A DNA stretch of 64,000 nucleotides from UBA12202 sp049595035 (GCA_049595035.1 JBMYKD010000005.1:42999-106998), one strand, 5' to 3'. Counted from the first letter of the stretch, positions 27,066 to 36,856 are shown. Translations and numbers: made by a program. The notes: a model not told the origin generated them from the sequence alone.

Positions 27066-28100
27066 GTGACGGGGAAACAGCCAGATAGCATTTCAACATC
27101 ACAAACCGTAAAGCCTTCATTCTGGGGATATCGCCGGGTCATAAAACTATGCGTGTTCCTGTTAATTTTTAGTGCCTTTCTTACGGCTATCCTTTTCATC
27201 TGGGTGAGTACGATATTGACCCGCCCCTCACAGCAGACAGATGATATCGTTCTAGAAATCCGGCGTGGTGATGGTACGGTTGCGATTAGCCAGCGGTTGA
27301 ACCAGATTGGTATCATTCATCATCCTTTTGTGTATCAGATAGAAAAGTGGCGGCGTGGCCGTGATTACAGCCCCAGGGCAGGGGAGTATCTGTTTCCAAA
27401 GGGTGTTAACCTGTCTGATGCGATGACCATTATCCATGAAGGTAAAGCGATACAGCACAGCATCACCATCCCTGAAGGGCTCACCTCTACACAAATTACT
27501 GCCATGCTGAACGCTGATCCCCGTCTGGATGGTCAGATTGTATCCGTGCCGGATGAAGGCAGTATGCTACCCGAAACCTATTTTTTCTTACGTCATACAG
27601 ACCGCAACGATATCATCAGTCGGATGCAACAATCGCATGAAATACAATTTGCAGAAATATGGGCAGAACGGGCGGCTGATCATATTTTAAAAGATATTGA
27701 TGAGGCTATTATTCTGGCGTCAATAGTAGAAAAGGAAACGGGCATATCCGGTGAAAGAGGATTGGTGGCATCGGTTTTTATCAATCGCCTTAGAAAAGGG
27801 ATGCGACTGCAATCTGACCCGACAGTTATTTATGGGCTGGATCAGGCTGGTGTTTCCTATGACCATTTGCATAAGCACCTCAAGCATGACTCCCCCTGGA
27901 ATACCTATGTCATAAAAGCCTTGCCCAAAACTCCTATCGCTAATCCGGGACTGGCCAGTTTCCGTGCGGTTGTTCACCCTGAGTCATCTGACTATTACTA
28001 CTTTGTGGCTGATGGAAAAGGTGGCCACCGTTTTGCCAAAACCTATGAAGAGCATAAGGCCAATATCCAGTTATGGAAAAACAGCAGAAACAATCAATAA
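27066..28100 (+). CDS. mltG: Endolytic murein transglycosylase MltG
   Basis: MltG cuts nascent glycan strands at the inner membrane and helps set peptidoglycan chain length. No ATG fits, so I take GTG 27066, seven bases after the fabF stop, giving 344 residues. An N-terminal cytoplasmic stub precedes one transmembrane helix (about residues 25-50), then a LysM-like region and the YceG domain with the catalytic Glu222 in ILASIVEKETG. RLRKGMRLQSDPTVIYG and TPIANPGLAS follow. In related genomes yicC often lies between mltG and gmk; here it is absent. Confidence 0.92.
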   Translation: MTGKQPDSISTSQTVKPSFWGYRRVIKLCVFLLIFSAFLTAILFIWVSTILTRPSQQTDDIVLEIRRGDGTVAISQRLNQIGIIHHPFVYQIEKWRRGRDYSPRAGEYLFPKGVNLSDAMTIIHEGKAIQHSITIPEGLTSTQITAMLNADPRLDGQIVSVPDEGSMLPETYFFLRHTDRNDIISRMQQSHEIQFAEIWAERAADHILKDIDEAIILASIVEKETGISGERGLVASVFINRLRKGMRLQSDPTVIYGLDQAGVSYDHLHKHLKHDSPWNTYVIKALPKTPIANPGLASFRAVVHPESSDYYYFVADGKGGHRFAKTYEEHKANIQLWKNSRNNQ

Positions 28101-28168
28101 TATGCCATTGTTTCAGCCACAAGGGATGTGTAGATTAGGGCATAATTGATGTTGTCGGATATAGCATA

Positions 28169-28825
28169 ATGACCATAGAACATATTTCACAAGATGATCC
28201 TATTCGCCGTCGGGGGTTGATGCTGGTGCTTTCATCGCCGTCAGGCGCGGGAAAATCCTCAATTTCCCGCCGCTTGCTGGAAAGTGATGACAATTTATCG
28301 TTATCTATTTCAGCAACGAGCCGGAAGCGTCGCCCCGGTGAAGTGGAAGGCAAGGATTATCAGTTCGTCACCCCCGAAGATTTTCAGATTATGATAAATG
28401 AAAACCGGTTTCTGGAATATGCCAAGGTGTTTGATCATTATTACGGCACGCCTGCCGGTCAGGTCATGGAAAAACTGGGACAGGGGGCTGATATCCTGTT
28501 TGATATTGACTGGCAGGGGACGCAGTCATTGAAAGCAACAGCTGGCGATGATCTGGTATCGGTTTTTATTTTGCCACCATCATATAGGGAACTGGAAATC
28601 CGGCTGAAAAAACGCAATCAGGATACTGACCACGAAGTGGCAAAACGCATGTCAAAAGCAGCAGATGAGTTAAGCCATTTTCCCGAATATGATTATATTA
28701 TCGTTAATCATGATCTGGAAGAATCCGTGAAACAGATTAAGGCGATCCTGATGGCAGAACGCCGCCGCCGGCATCGTCAGCATGGTTTGACCGATTTTGT
28801 AAGGAACCTGCAGGCCGGCTATTAA
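28169..28825 (+). CDS. gmk: Guanylate kinase
   Basis: Guanylate kinase phosphorylates GMP to GDP. The 218 residues include the P-loop SPSGAGKS (23-30), the GMP-binding SATSRKRRPGEVEGKDYQF region, FDIDWQGTQSL and the lid region KKRNQDT. Length is normal for the bacterial enzyme. The stop shares a TTAA tetranucleotide with the convergent rsmA, a four-base overlap with no terminator space. Confidence 0.97.
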   Translation: MTIEHISQDDPIRRRGLMLVLSSPSGAGKSSISRRLLESDDNLSLSISATSRKRRPGEVEGKDYQFVTPEDFQIMINENRFLEYAKVFDHYYGTPAGQVMEKLGQGADILFDIDWQGTQSLKATAGDDLVSVFILPPSYRELEIRLKKRNQDTDHEVAKRMSKAADELSHFPEYDYIIVNHDLEESVKQIKAILMAERRRRHRQHGLTDFVRNLQAGY

Positions 28826-29670
28826 CCGGTTTGGTTATCCAGCGCATTGGAAATGGCACAGAAATCCGCGATAGTGAGTTGTTCCGGCCGGTTTTCGCCA
28901 TTAATCCCCGCCTGATCAAGCAAATCCTGACCGCCTAATGCTTTTAATGATGCGCGGAGCATTTTTCGCCGTTGGTTAAAGGCCGTCTTGGCCACATGTT
29001 GTAAGGTATCCTGTTTTGCCGGAAATAAAGGTGTTTGCCGGGGCAGTAATCTGACAACACTTGACGTGACTTTAGGTGGCGGGACAAAGGCCGATGGGGG
29101 TATATCAAAACAATGTCTTGTTTCGGTAAGCCATTGACAGATAATACTTAACCGCCCAAATGCGCCAGTATTAGGGCTGGCGGCAATGCGCTCGGCTACC
29201 TCACGCTGGAACATCAATGTCAGTGATGAAAAATGGCTGATATGATTAAGCCATCCGATCAGAAGCGGGGTTGCTATGTTGTAAGGCAGATTAGCAATAA
29301 TCTGTTTGGGCTGATCAGCCTGACCTAATTCATGAACAGATATATTAAGAGCATCGGCTTCAATAATCTGTAACCTGCCACGGCTGGCTTCGACCAGGGG
29401 CTGGAGGGCGGCAATAGCACGGCTGTCTTTTTCAATGGCAATGACCTGTTTTGCACCGGCCATTAAAATGGCGCGGGTCAACCCGCCGGGGCCAGGGCCA
29501 ATTTCAACCACGGTTTGATCAGGGTTAATCATGGCTTCGCGTGCAATCCGTCCGGTTAGATTGAGATCAAGAAGGAAGTTCTGCCCAAGTTTACGTCTTG
29601 CATCCAATTTATATTCGCGGATGATATCTTTCAATGGTGGCAGGGCCGCGATATCAGATTCAACCGTCAT
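28822..29670 (-). CDS. rsmA: 16S rRNA dimethyladenosine transferase RsmA (KsgA)
   Basis: RsmA dimethylates two adjacent adenosines in the 3' terminal loop of 16S rRNA during small-subunit maturation. The 282-residue protein has the KLGQNFLLD entry motif, the SAM-binding VVEIGPGPGGLT (54-65), and the catalytic NLPYNI (127-132). A helical C-terminal domain with FNQRRKMLRASLK follows. It overlaps pdxA by four bases upstream, the usual pdxA-rsmA coupling. Confidence 0.97.
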   Translation of the reverse strand: MTVESDIAALPPLKDIIREYKLDARRKLGQNFLLDLNLTGRIAREAMINPDQTVVEIGPGPGGLTRAILMAGAKQVIAIEKDSRAIAALQPLVEASRGRLQIIEADALNISVHELGQADQPKQIIANLPYNIATPLLIGWLNHISHFSSLTLMFQREVAERIAASPNTGAFGRLSIICQWLTETRHCFDIPPSAFVPPPKVTSSVVRLLPRQTPLFPAKQDTLQHVAKTAFNQRRKMLRASLKALGGQDLLDQAGINGENRPEQLTIADFCAISNALDNQTG

Positions 29671-30701
29671 GATGATAATCCGGTCTGGCGATTGATGCTG
29701 TTCTCGCGTTGGTTTGCCATAAATTGTGCCAGTTCAATGGCAGCGATTAAGCTATCAGGTCTGGCCGTGAACTGTCCGGCCTGATCAAGTGCCGTACCGT
29801 GATCAGGGGATGTTCTGATAAAGCTTAACCCCAGCGTCGCGTTGACTCCATGATGAAAATCAAGGGTTTTAACCGGAATCAAAGCCTGATCATGATACAT
29901 GGCAAGCACCGCATCATAACTGTCATGCTTGTCATCAAAAAACAGGGTATCGGCAGAATAGGGGCCGGTAACATCCAATCCTTCCGCCTGTAACGATGTG
30001 ATAGCCGGGGCAATGATCACCTGTTCTTCGTTGCCTAACATGCCATTTTCACCAGCATGGGGGTTAAGCCCGGCAACAGCAATATGAGGCGTTTGTATCC
30101 CGAAATCAGATATCAGGCTTTGCGCCATGATCCGGACTGTACGGATAATATGTTCAGACGTTATATGTGCGAAAATGTCCTTTAGCGGCATATGAATGGT
30201 CAGCGGCACCACACGCAACACCGGATTGACCAGCATCATCACGGGATGAATGTCGTTCTGGTCATCAAGTGATGCCAGATATTCGGTATGCCCGGGATAG
30301 CTGAACCCGGCGTCGTGAAGTGTCAGTTTCTGGATGGGGTTAGTGACAAGGGCATCAACCAGTCCGGATTGCACCATGGTCACAGCATCACGAATAGCAT
30401 GAATAACTTGCGGGGCATTTGCCGCGGATGGTTGTCCGGCGATAATAGCATCTGGCCATGTAATCGGTATTACCATCAGCTGATGGGAACGCGGTTCTGA
30501 TACCGGATCCGGTATGGCAGCGATATCATCAATAACGGTCATATCAAGTTGATAACCACCTGAAGCGGCTAATCTGGCCAGTCGATCAGGATCATCCATT
30601 GTGATCAGATTTTGCTGACCCTGATCAACAGCTTTGATCAGGCATTCTGCACCAATACCGGCAGGTTCACCGGGGGTTACAAAAACGGCCGGCGGCTTCA
30701 T
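29667..30701 (-). CDS. pdxA: 4-hydroxythreonine-4-phosphate dehydrogenase PdxA
   Basis: PdxA oxidises 4-phosphohydroxy-L-threonine in the DXP-dependent route to pyridoxal phosphate. The 344 residues start TPGEPAGIGAE near the N-terminus and hold the three metal-binding His in SYPGHTEYLA, TIHMPLKD and AMYHDQALIP. FHHGVNATLGLSFIRTSPDHGTA is the C-terminal signature. ATG 30701 overlaps the surA stop by one base. The gene sits in the conserved lptF-lptG-surA-pdxA-rsmA series. Confidence 0.96.
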   Translation of the reverse strand: MKPPAVFVTPGEPAGIGAECLIKAVDQGQQNLITMDDPDRLARLAASGGYQLDMTVIDDIAAIPDPVSEPRSHQLMVIPITWPDAIIAGQPSAANAPQVIHAIRDAVTMVQSGLVDALVTNPIQKLTLHDAGFSYPGHTEYLASLDDQNDIHPVMMLVNPVLRVVPLTIHMPLKDIFAHITSEHIIRTVRIMAQSLISDFGIQTPHIAVAGLNPHAGENGMLGNEEQVIIAPAITSLQAEGLDVTGPYSADTLFFDDKHDSYDAVLAMYHDQALIPVKTLDFHHGVNATLGLSFIRTSPDHGTALDQAGQFTARPDSLIAAIELAQFMANQRENSINRQTGLSS

Positions 30702-31975
30702 CAATAACTTTTCCGGATATCAATCACCGCTTCACGCCGCAATTGATTGAGATAACGGGCGGAAAGCAATGAAAAGTAACGGTTTTTTACATTTAATTCA
30801 AGGGTATCAAGATCAGGCAGTTCTAATTGCGGGGCTTTTTTATCACAGACCATAAACGCCGCTATGCCTTCTTTATAGGCAACAACATCGCTGATGATCC
30901 CCTTATCAAGGGGGGCAATCATGTCCCGCAAATCAGGTGCCAGACTATAAAGTGGCAATATCCCCAGATGGAATACGAGGTCAGAGCCATATGCGACATG
31001 CAGTTTTTCAAGGTCATTACATGATGCAATATCTTTGGTGTCTCTTTTGATTTGTGCCGCCGCTTCCAGTCGGGTGGCGTCATCATCCGTATTCAGAGGG
31101 TAAAGCAGACGAACCAATGAAATTTGTGTTTCCATCGGATCAGCCATCCCATTATCGCGCTTACCACTAAGCCTGTAAATCAGGATTGCGCCATCACGAT
31201 CTAACGGGTCTGAGATATCACCAAGTTGAAGCGACATGATGGCTTCTGCTAAGTCTTGATCAAGAGATTTCACCAGTATCCACCCAATATTACCCCCTGT
31301 CTGGGCGCTTCCAGATGCCGAATATTGTTGTGCAATTCTGCTAAAATCTGCCCCTTTGCGCATAGCGGCTACCATCTGATTTGCCAGATTTATGGTAGCG
31401 GCATAATTTCTGCCCGGTTCAGGAAGCAAAACAATTTCATCCAGATTGATATGCGGCTCACTCAGATTCTGTTCAAGCTGGTTGCGTTCTGTTTCTGCTT
31501 CTGCTCTGGCATTGGCAAATTGGCCTTCAAACCGATTATTGATAATGCTCGACCAAAGAATATCAGCTTTGAATTTATGGCGGATGATGGTTCGTGGAAT
31601 GTTAAGTTCACGCAGGATATCATCCGGATTTTCGCCATATTGTGAAAAGGTCTGGTCAATCAATTGATCCGCACTTTGTTCAACCATCTGCATCTGGTTG
31701 CCAAGCAATTTAGTGCCTTCGCTAATCTTGATCTGATCATCAATCAGCATCTGCAAAACATCTCTGTTGATTTGCGCTTCGTTTTCGGCGGTCAGGGTAA
31801 GGCCGGTGGTTTTTACCAGCATATTGCGACGTTCATTCAGCTCATGGCTGGTGATAGGAACACCATCAACCGTTGCAATGACTTCAATGGTTGTTGCTAA
31901 CCCTGTCATGGTAGAAAGGGACAGCATGATAATGCTGATAAGTAATGCTTTGGTAAATGGAAAAAATCTTGGCAT
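30701..31975 (-). CDS. surA: Periplasmic chaperone/peptidyl-prolyl isomerase SurA family
   Basis: SurA escorts outer-membrane proteins across the periplasm to BAM. I choose ATG 31975 (MPRFFPFTKALL), which has AGGA seven bases upstream and starts directly with a signal peptide (cleavage near residue 26, after GLA). ATG 32005, abutting the lptG stop, is the alternative. The 424 residues show the SurA N-terminal helical domain beginning IEVIATVDGVPITSHEL and one recognisable parvulin domain (about 180-265, INLDEIVL to ILIYRLSGK). A more divergent C-terminal part (about 290-400) replaces the second parvulin. In most alphaproteobacteria lptD precedes surA; here lptG does. Confidence 0.9.
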   Translation of the reverse strand: MPRFFPFTKALLISIIMLSLSTMTGLATTIEVIATVDGVPITSHELNERRNMLVKTTGLTLTAENEAQINRDVLQMLIDDQIKISEGTKLLGNQMQMVEQSADQLIDQTFSQYGENPDDILRELNIPRTIIRHKFKADILWSSIINNRFEGQFANARAEAETERNQLEQNLSEPHINLDEIVLLPEPGRNYAATINLANQMVAAMRKGADFSRIAQQYSASGSAQTGGNIGWILVKSLDQDLAEAIMSLQLGDISDPLDRDGAILIYRLSGKRDNGMADPMETQISLVRLLYPLNTDDDATRLEAAAQIKRDTKDIASCNDLEKLHVAYGSDLVFHLGILPLYSLAPDLRDMIAPLDKGIISDVVAYKEGIAAFMVCDKKAPQLELPDLDTLELNVKNRYFSLLSARYLNQLRREAVIDIRKSY

Positions 31976-32005
31976 TTGTCTTCCTATATTTAGCCTTCTG
32001 GTCAT

Positions 32006-33112
32006 TTATGCGTTCTGGTCTGCTTTCATTAATGATCCAAAACCGATCAGGGTAACAATACATCCGGGTGCTAATCCGGCAATAATGGGCGGCAGTCGGC
32101 CAGATGTTCCAAACACATACATAATATCCTTGAACAGATAAAAACCAAGGGCAGAAATCATCGCTATCATGATAACACTTAGCCGTTTTCTGCGTCCTTT
32201 GTAGGTCAGTCCGTGATGGCCAGCAATCATAATCATGCCGATGAGCACAATAGGCAGGGATATCTGGTAATAGAAATATGATCTATGCCCTAAACTATTC
32301 AGACCTGCATCTTCCAACACATCTATATAACTCCATAACTTGATGAGCGAAATGGTTTCCGGCTTTTTATTGGAACTAGTCAGATCAGCGGCATTCAGTG
32401 AAGATGGAAATGATATGCTATCCAGCGCAATAATCGTTCCGTCATTGAGCAGGATACGCCCACCTTCGAGTTGCCATCGGTTATTTTCAAACCATAACCG
32501 GTCAGGCAGATAATGGGAAACCCAGGTGTTGTCTTTATCAAAACGATAGAGTTCCCCATTTTCCATGATCAGCTTGGATGGGTTTAACCGGCTTCCATTG
32601 ATGATAATATTCTGCCCTGAAAAGCTGTCCTTAAGCCATATTCCTTCGGTTGATACAGATAAATTTCGTCCGGTTGAGCCAAAATTCTGTTCTTCTAACG
32701 CGGCAAAACGATTATTGGTCGCTGACGAAATAGGATCAATCACAAACATCATGATCAGGCTAAGCATAATGGCACATATCACGGGGCCTATGATGATTTT
32801 GCTAACGGGTAATCCTGCTGACCGGGCCACGATAATTTCATTCTTATGGCTTAATTTATGAAAACTGATCAAGGCCCCGAACATAACGGCAAAAGGCAAC
32901 AGAAAAGGCAGGCTAGACGGAAATTTCAAAAAAGCCATGGTGATAGCTGTGACTGAGGATATGGCTTCTTTATTTGCACTGCGCCGTAATAATTCGGCCG
33001 TATCAATAAGATTTACCACCAGAGCAAGTATGATCCAAGTTAGCAGAACATGAATCAGCACATGCTTAAACAGATACATGAACAAAATGCGCGACCATCC
33101 AAAACGATTCAT
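32006..33112 (-). CDS. lptG: LPS export ABC transporter permease LptG
   Basis: LptG pairs with LptF in the inner-membrane LptB2FG transporter that lifts LPS out of the membrane. ATG 33112 overlaps the lptF stop as ATGA and gives 368 residues; TTG and ATG codons further upstream lie inside lptF. There are three N-terminal membrane spans (about 15-35, 55-80, 95-120), a periplasmic beta-jellyroll, and three C-terminal spans. The assignment as LptG rests on being the second gene of the pair. lptD does not follow; surA does. Confidence 0.9.
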   Translation of the reverse strand: MNRFGWSRILFMYLFKHVLIHVLLTWIILALVVNLIDTAELLRRSANKEAISSVTAITMAFLKFPSSLPFLLPFAVMFGALISFHKLSHKNEIIVARSAGLPVSKIIIGPVICAIMLSLIMMFVIDPISSATNNRFAALEEQNFGSTGRNLSVSTEGIWLKDSFSGQNIIINGSRLNPSKLIMENGELYRFDKDNTWVSHYLPDRLWFENNRWQLEGGRILLNDGTIIALDSISFPSSLNAADLTSSNKKPETISLIKLWSYIDVLEDAGLNSLGHRSYFYYQISLPIVLIGMIMIAGHHGLTYKGRRKRLSVIMIAMISALGFYLFKDIMYVFGTSGRLPPIIAGLAPGCIVTLIGFGSLMKADQNA

Positions 33113-34200
33113 ACCGGTTGCGCCTTTCTTATCCATGGTTGCCAGATCAGGATATAGCAAATGAACAATGGCAACAGGGCAACAAGATACATCAAAGGGA
33201 AAAGCGACGGTATTTCAACAGTCAAACTGCGTGAAGTGATAAGAGCCACTTCTGTGATCAGGGTCAGAAAGGTAATTATACTGATTTGTTTCCAGTACTG
33301 GGAACGCTGATATCGGCTTCGCATAAAGACCATCAATACCATCATGATCAAAGATAGACCAATTAATGGTGCAGTGATGCGAAAATGGCCTTCGGCACGC
33401 ATTTCTCTTTTATACTGCCCTGATCCGATATCAGAAAATAGCAGTGCCGGGATTGACATTTCGTTGTAATCCTTTGGTCGGTTTTCAACAGCTGATGTGC
33501 TTTCAATAATATTTAGCTGATAGGTATCAAATTCCAGAATAACAGCTTTTTTGGATGTGTCCGTAAATTCTGTTCTAATCCCGTTAAATAGATACATAAT
33601 AGGCGCCTGATCATTGATAGAAACCGTGGCCTTTTCGGCATGAATTTCAATCGTGGCATCAGGATTACGTTCATCATGGATAAAAATATCCTGAAATACG
33701 TTTTCGCTTTCCTTTTCGTTAATATAAATTGTCAGGCCTTTGTTTATATCGGTAAAAACACCAGCCTGTAATACAACAATCGGAGCCGCCGCGCGAAGAT
33801 TTGCCATGACCGTTTTATAATAGCTATATGTCATGGGTATAATAAATGCAGAATTCAGTATCAAGAAAAGGGTAATGACACCGCCCATCAACATCGGGCC
33901 TGATCCTATGCGCAATGGTGAAATGCCTGCCGCGGTCATGGCAATCAGTTCTTTATCCTGTTGCATACGGGACAGAACAATAGTGGTCGATATGGTGGCA
34001 CTGATAGGAAGAATAATGAGCAACCAGAAAGGAATAGCCGCCATAGTCACATTTACAAAATCAATGAATAATGCGCCCTTATTAACCAGTAACTCGACCA
34101 GGCGCAGGGTCTGGCCTAGCCAGACGATTCCAATAATGGCTAGACTGGTCATAATCAATGTCACAAAACATTGCCGAAAAATATACCAGGTGAGTACCAT
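33109..34200 (-). CDS. lptF: LPS export ABC transporter permease LptF
   Basis: The 363-residue protein has the YjgP/YjgQ architecture: an N-terminal block of three transmembrane helices, a central periplasmic beta domain (about 125-260) and three C-terminal helices. The cytoplasmic loop MQQDKELIAMTAAGISPLRI (about 80-99) is the coupling-helix region that contacts the LptB ATPase. As first gene of the pair it is called LptF. Its start faces the divergent pepA across 135 bases, so the two units may share control. Confidence 0.9.
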   Translation of the reverse strand: MVLTWYIFRQCFVTLIMTSLAIIGIVWLGQTLRLVELLVNKGALFIDFVNVTMAAIPFWLLIILPISATISTTIVLSRMQQDKELIAMTAAGISPLRIGSGPMLMGGVITLFLILNSAFIIPMTYSYYKTVMANLRAAAPIVVLQAGVFTDINKGLTIYINEKESENVFQDIFIHDERNPDATIEIHAEKATVSINDQAPIMYLFNGIRTEFTDTSKKAVILEFDTYQLNIIESTSAVENRPKDYNEMSIPALLFSDIGSGQYKREMRAEGHFRITAPLIGLSLIMMVLMVFMRSRYQRSQYWKQISIITFLTLITEVALITSRSLTVEIPSLFPLMYLVALLPLFICYILIWQPWIRKAQPV

Positions 34201-34335
34201 TCTGCTTAGTAAACCTTAAGTTAAAAGGGATGAGATGGCGCGATATGATCTTGCCGTTGCAATTTTGCAAACTATCCACAATATTATCAGTAGCCAACTT
34301 ATCAAAAAACAACCCAAATAAGTAAGGATTTTTTT

Positions 34336-35817
34336 ATGAGCTCTCGAATAATTATTGAATTTACCACAAAGCATGATACGCCAGCCTACCCTATTATATT
34401 ACTGGCATCGGGGAAAAATGGTTCCGCTGTACTGGATGCTGCTGGGCAAAGTCTGGATAAGAACCTGAATGGTGCTATCACACGCGCCATGGCTGAAGCT
34501 GATTTTAAAGCAGGTGCAGGTGATGATATAGTTATTCGTGCCGCCGAAGGAACGGTTATCCTTGTGGGTCAAGGCGCGGCAGCTGATCTTGGCACAGCAA
34601 CTGAACATCTTGGCGGTCATATTGCTTCTGCACTTGGCCGGTCACATCTGAAACATGCTACATTGCTTGTGTCAGACATGCCAGCAGAATGGCTGGCCAG
34701 TGTTGCCCATGGCGCTCATCTGGCCGGATATCATTTTTCCCGGTATTTCACCAAAGGCAAGGCAGCAACGCCAGTCATATCTAACCTGAATATTGCTGTT
34801 GATGATAAGGATGCCGCAACTAGTGCTTACCAGCGATATGCGGGAATAGCTGAAGGGGTTTTTCTCGCCCGTGATCTGGTAAGTGAGCCGTCTAATGTTC
34901 TTTATCCGGCAGAATACGCTGATCGATGCAAGGCACTGGCTGATGCTGGTATTGACGTTTCCATTCTTGACGAAACGCAAATGGATGAACTGGGCATGAA
35001 GCTGTTATTATCTGTTGGTCAGGGCAGTGCGCGTGAATCGCGCATGGTGGTGATGCGGTGGAATGGTGGCGGCACAGAAGCCCCATTAGCGTTGATTGGT
35101 AAAGGGGTATGTTTTGATACCGGCGGCATATCCATCAAACCAGCTGGCGGCATGGAAGATATGAAATGGGATATGGGCGGTTCTGCCGCTGTTGTCGGGG
35201 CTATGCGCGCTATCGCTGGGGCAGGCATTAAACGTAATGTGGTCGGGTTAGTCGGACTTGTTGAAAATATGCCTGATGGTAAGGCTATAAAGCCCGGTGA
35301 TGTTGTTACGTCAATGTCTGGTCAGACGGTTGAAATCATCAATACAGATGCTGAAGGTCGTCTGGTGCTGGCGGATGTTATGACCTATGCCCAGAAGCAA
35401 TTCAAGCCTGCTGCCATGGTTGATCTGGCCACATTAACCGGTGCTATTCTGGTGTCATTGGGAATGGTGCAATCAGGATTATTTTCCAATCAGGATGATC
35501 TGGCAAAGGCGATTGAACATTCTGCTTCCGCAACCGGGGAACATACCTGGCGGATGCCATTGGGAGAAGACTATCATAAGCTGATCAAATCAAAAATTGC
35601 CGATATGAAAAATATTGGTGGCCGCTATGGCGGTTCTATTACCGCCGCGTGTTTTCTGGAACGGTTTGTTGAAGATAACACGCCTTGGGCGCATCTGGAT
35701 ATTGCCGGCATGGCTTGGTCAGATAAAGCAAAGCCAACAACACCAGCTGGCGGCACGGGATATGGTGTCAAACTGTTAACCCATCTGGCCGAACATTATC
35801 CGCTTGCGGCCAAATAG
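34336..35817 (+). CDS. pepA: Leucyl aminopeptidase (cytosol aminopeptidase, M17)
   Basis: PepA removes N-terminal residues from peptides with a two-metal centre; some PepA proteins also bind DNA. The 493 residues have a less conserved N-terminal domain and the M17 catalytic domain. The metal and lysine motifs are GKGVCFDTGGISIKP (about 256-270) and the signature NTDAEGRLVLADV (about 335-347). TAAGGA lies upstream of the ATG. holC follows nine bases after the stop, the standard pepA-holC pairing. Confidence 0.97.
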   Translation: MSSRIIIEFTTKHDTPAYPIILLASGKNGSAVLDAAGQSLDKNLNGAITRAMAEADFKAGAGDDIVIRAAEGTVILVGQGAAADLGTATEHLGGHIASALGRSHLKHATLLVSDMPAEWLASVAHGAHLAGYHFSRYFTKGKAATPVISNLNIAVDDKDAATSAYQRYAGIAEGVFLARDLVSEPSNVLYPAEYADRCKALADAGIDVSILDETQMDELGMKLLLSVGQGSARESRMVVMRWNGGGTEAPLALIGKGVCFDTGGISIKPAGGMEDMKWDMGGSAAVVGAMRAIAGAGIKRNVVGLVGLVENMPDGKAIKPGDVVTSMSGQTVEIINTDAEGRLVLADVMTYAQKQFKPAAMVDLATLTGAILVSLGMVQSGLFSNQDDLAKAIEHSASATGEHTWRMPLGEDYHKLIKSKIADMKNIGGRYGGSITAACFLERFVEDNTPWAHLDIAGMAWSDKAKPTTPAGGTGYGVKLLTHLAEHYPLAAK

Positions 35818-35826
35818 GGGACAGGC

Positions 35827-36297
35827 GTGGCGCAGATCGCATTCTATCAATTGCAATCACGGCCGGTGCAGGACGTTTTGCCGCCGTTATTGCAAAAGAC
35901 GCGCGATAGCGGCAACAAAGCAGAAATCATTGCTCCTGAAGATATCCATGATGATCTAAGCCAGTCTATCTGGACACAGAAACCTGATAGCTGGTTGCCT
36001 CATATGATCATCGGGCAAGACCATGATGAGTGGGATATGGATCATTGTCCGATATGGATTACAGATGCTGAATCGGATTGGCATGATGCGGATATCTTCC
36101 GGTTTTATGTAGCAGGCCAGATGCCATCGGATAAAACCCTGTCTGTATCATCTGGACGGATGTTTATCGTTTTTGATGGGCGTAATGATGAAAGCCTTGC
36201 ATCAGCGCGGTCTGCATGGAAATCATGGCGCGACCATAATCATGATTTAAGCTATTTTGAACAGGATGATCAGAAGGGCTGGGTTAAAAAATTCTAG
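35827..36297 (+). CDS. holC: DNA polymerase III chi subunit
   Basis: Chi links the clamp loader to SSB at the replication fork. The 156-residue protein starts at GTG 35827 (AQIAFYQLQ) and shows the family pattern: an N-terminal strand, a DPL-like helix, a LPHMIIGQDHDE turn and the C-terminal YFEQDDQKGWVKKF. The GTG is chosen because it follows GGGACAGG and starts the conserved strand. It lies directly after pepA. Confidence 0.9.
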   Translation: MAQIAFYQLQSRPVQDVLPPLLQKTRDSGNKAEIIAPEDIHDDLSQSIWTQKPDSWLPHMIIGQDHDEWDMDHCPIWITDAESDWHDADIFRFYVAGQMPSDKTLSVSSGRMFIVFDGRNDESLASARSAWKSWRDHNHDLSYFEQDDQKGWVKKF

Positions 36298-36314
36298 CCC
36301 TTCGGTTAATTATC

Positions 36315-36343
36315 TTGCCTTTGCCGATAGGCTTTTCTATAAG
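36315..36343 (+). promoter_or_regulatory. Predicted promoter of ndk
   Basis: TTGCCT (36315-36320), a 17-base spacer and TATAAG (36338-36343) lie 43 bases before the ndk start codon, in the gap after holC. Spacing is ideal and each hexamer has two mismatches or fewer. Confidence 0.5.
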
Positions 36344-36385
36344 GCACAGATTAATTCCCGTTTACATTCATTGAAAGGATAATCC

Positions 36386-36808
36386 ATGGCACTCGAACGT
36401 ACGTTTTCAATTATCAAGCCAGATGCTACACGCCGCAACCTGACAGGTGCTGTTATCGCCAGACTAGAAGAAGGCGGTTTGCGTGTCGTTGCGCAAAAGC
36501 GTATTCATATGACCCGCGATCAGGCCGAAGGGTTTTATGCTGTGCACAAAGAACGCCCCTTTTTTAATGATCTGGTATCTTTCATGATTTCCGGCCCTGT
36601 TGTTGTTCAGGTACTGGAAGGTGAAAATGCAGTTGCCCGCAATCGTGAAATTATGGGTGCCACCAATCCGGCAGATGCTGATGAAGGTACCATCCGCAAA
36701 GATTTTGCAGAAAGCATCGAAGCGAATTCGGTTCACGGTTCTGACAGTCTGGAAAATGCAAAAATTGAAATTGATTTCTTTTTTGCCGCCAATGAAATTG
36801 TTGGCTAA
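36386..36808 (+). CDS. ndk: Nucleoside diphosphate kinase
   Basis: NDK balances nucleoside triphosphate pools by passing phosphate from ATP through a histidine. The 140 residues include the phosphohistidine His117 in ANSVHGSDS, RTFSIIKPDATRRN at the start, and RPFFNDLVSFM. GAAAGGAT lies upstream of the ATG. A strong terminator follows the stop. Confidence 0.98.
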   Translation: MALERTFSIIKPDATRRNLTGAVIARLEEGGLRVVAQKRIHMTRDQAEGFYAVHKERPFFNDLVSFMISGPVVVQVLEGENAVARNREIMGATNPADADEGTIRKDFAESIEANSVHGSDSLENAKIEIDFFFAANEIVG

Positions 36809-36830
36809 TTCCGTTCGCTAAGAAATAGAA

Positions 36831-36856
36831 AAAGGGGGCATATTGCCCCCTTTTTT
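36831..36856 (+). terminator. Intrinsic terminator after ndk
   Basis: AAAGGGGGCA (36831-36840) pairs perfectly with TGCCCCCTTT (36844-36853) around a three-base loop, and the T-run extends to 36856. Because the stem is flanked by A-run and T-run, it could also end transcripts arriving on the minus strand from the small oxidase-like gene and purN/purM. Confidence 0.93.

Noticed and set aside
34272..34280. CTATCCACA, one base from a DnaA box, in the lptF/pepA gap
   Set aside because: A single near-match with no cluster, no AT-rich unwinding region and no origin-type neighbours. Expected by chance.
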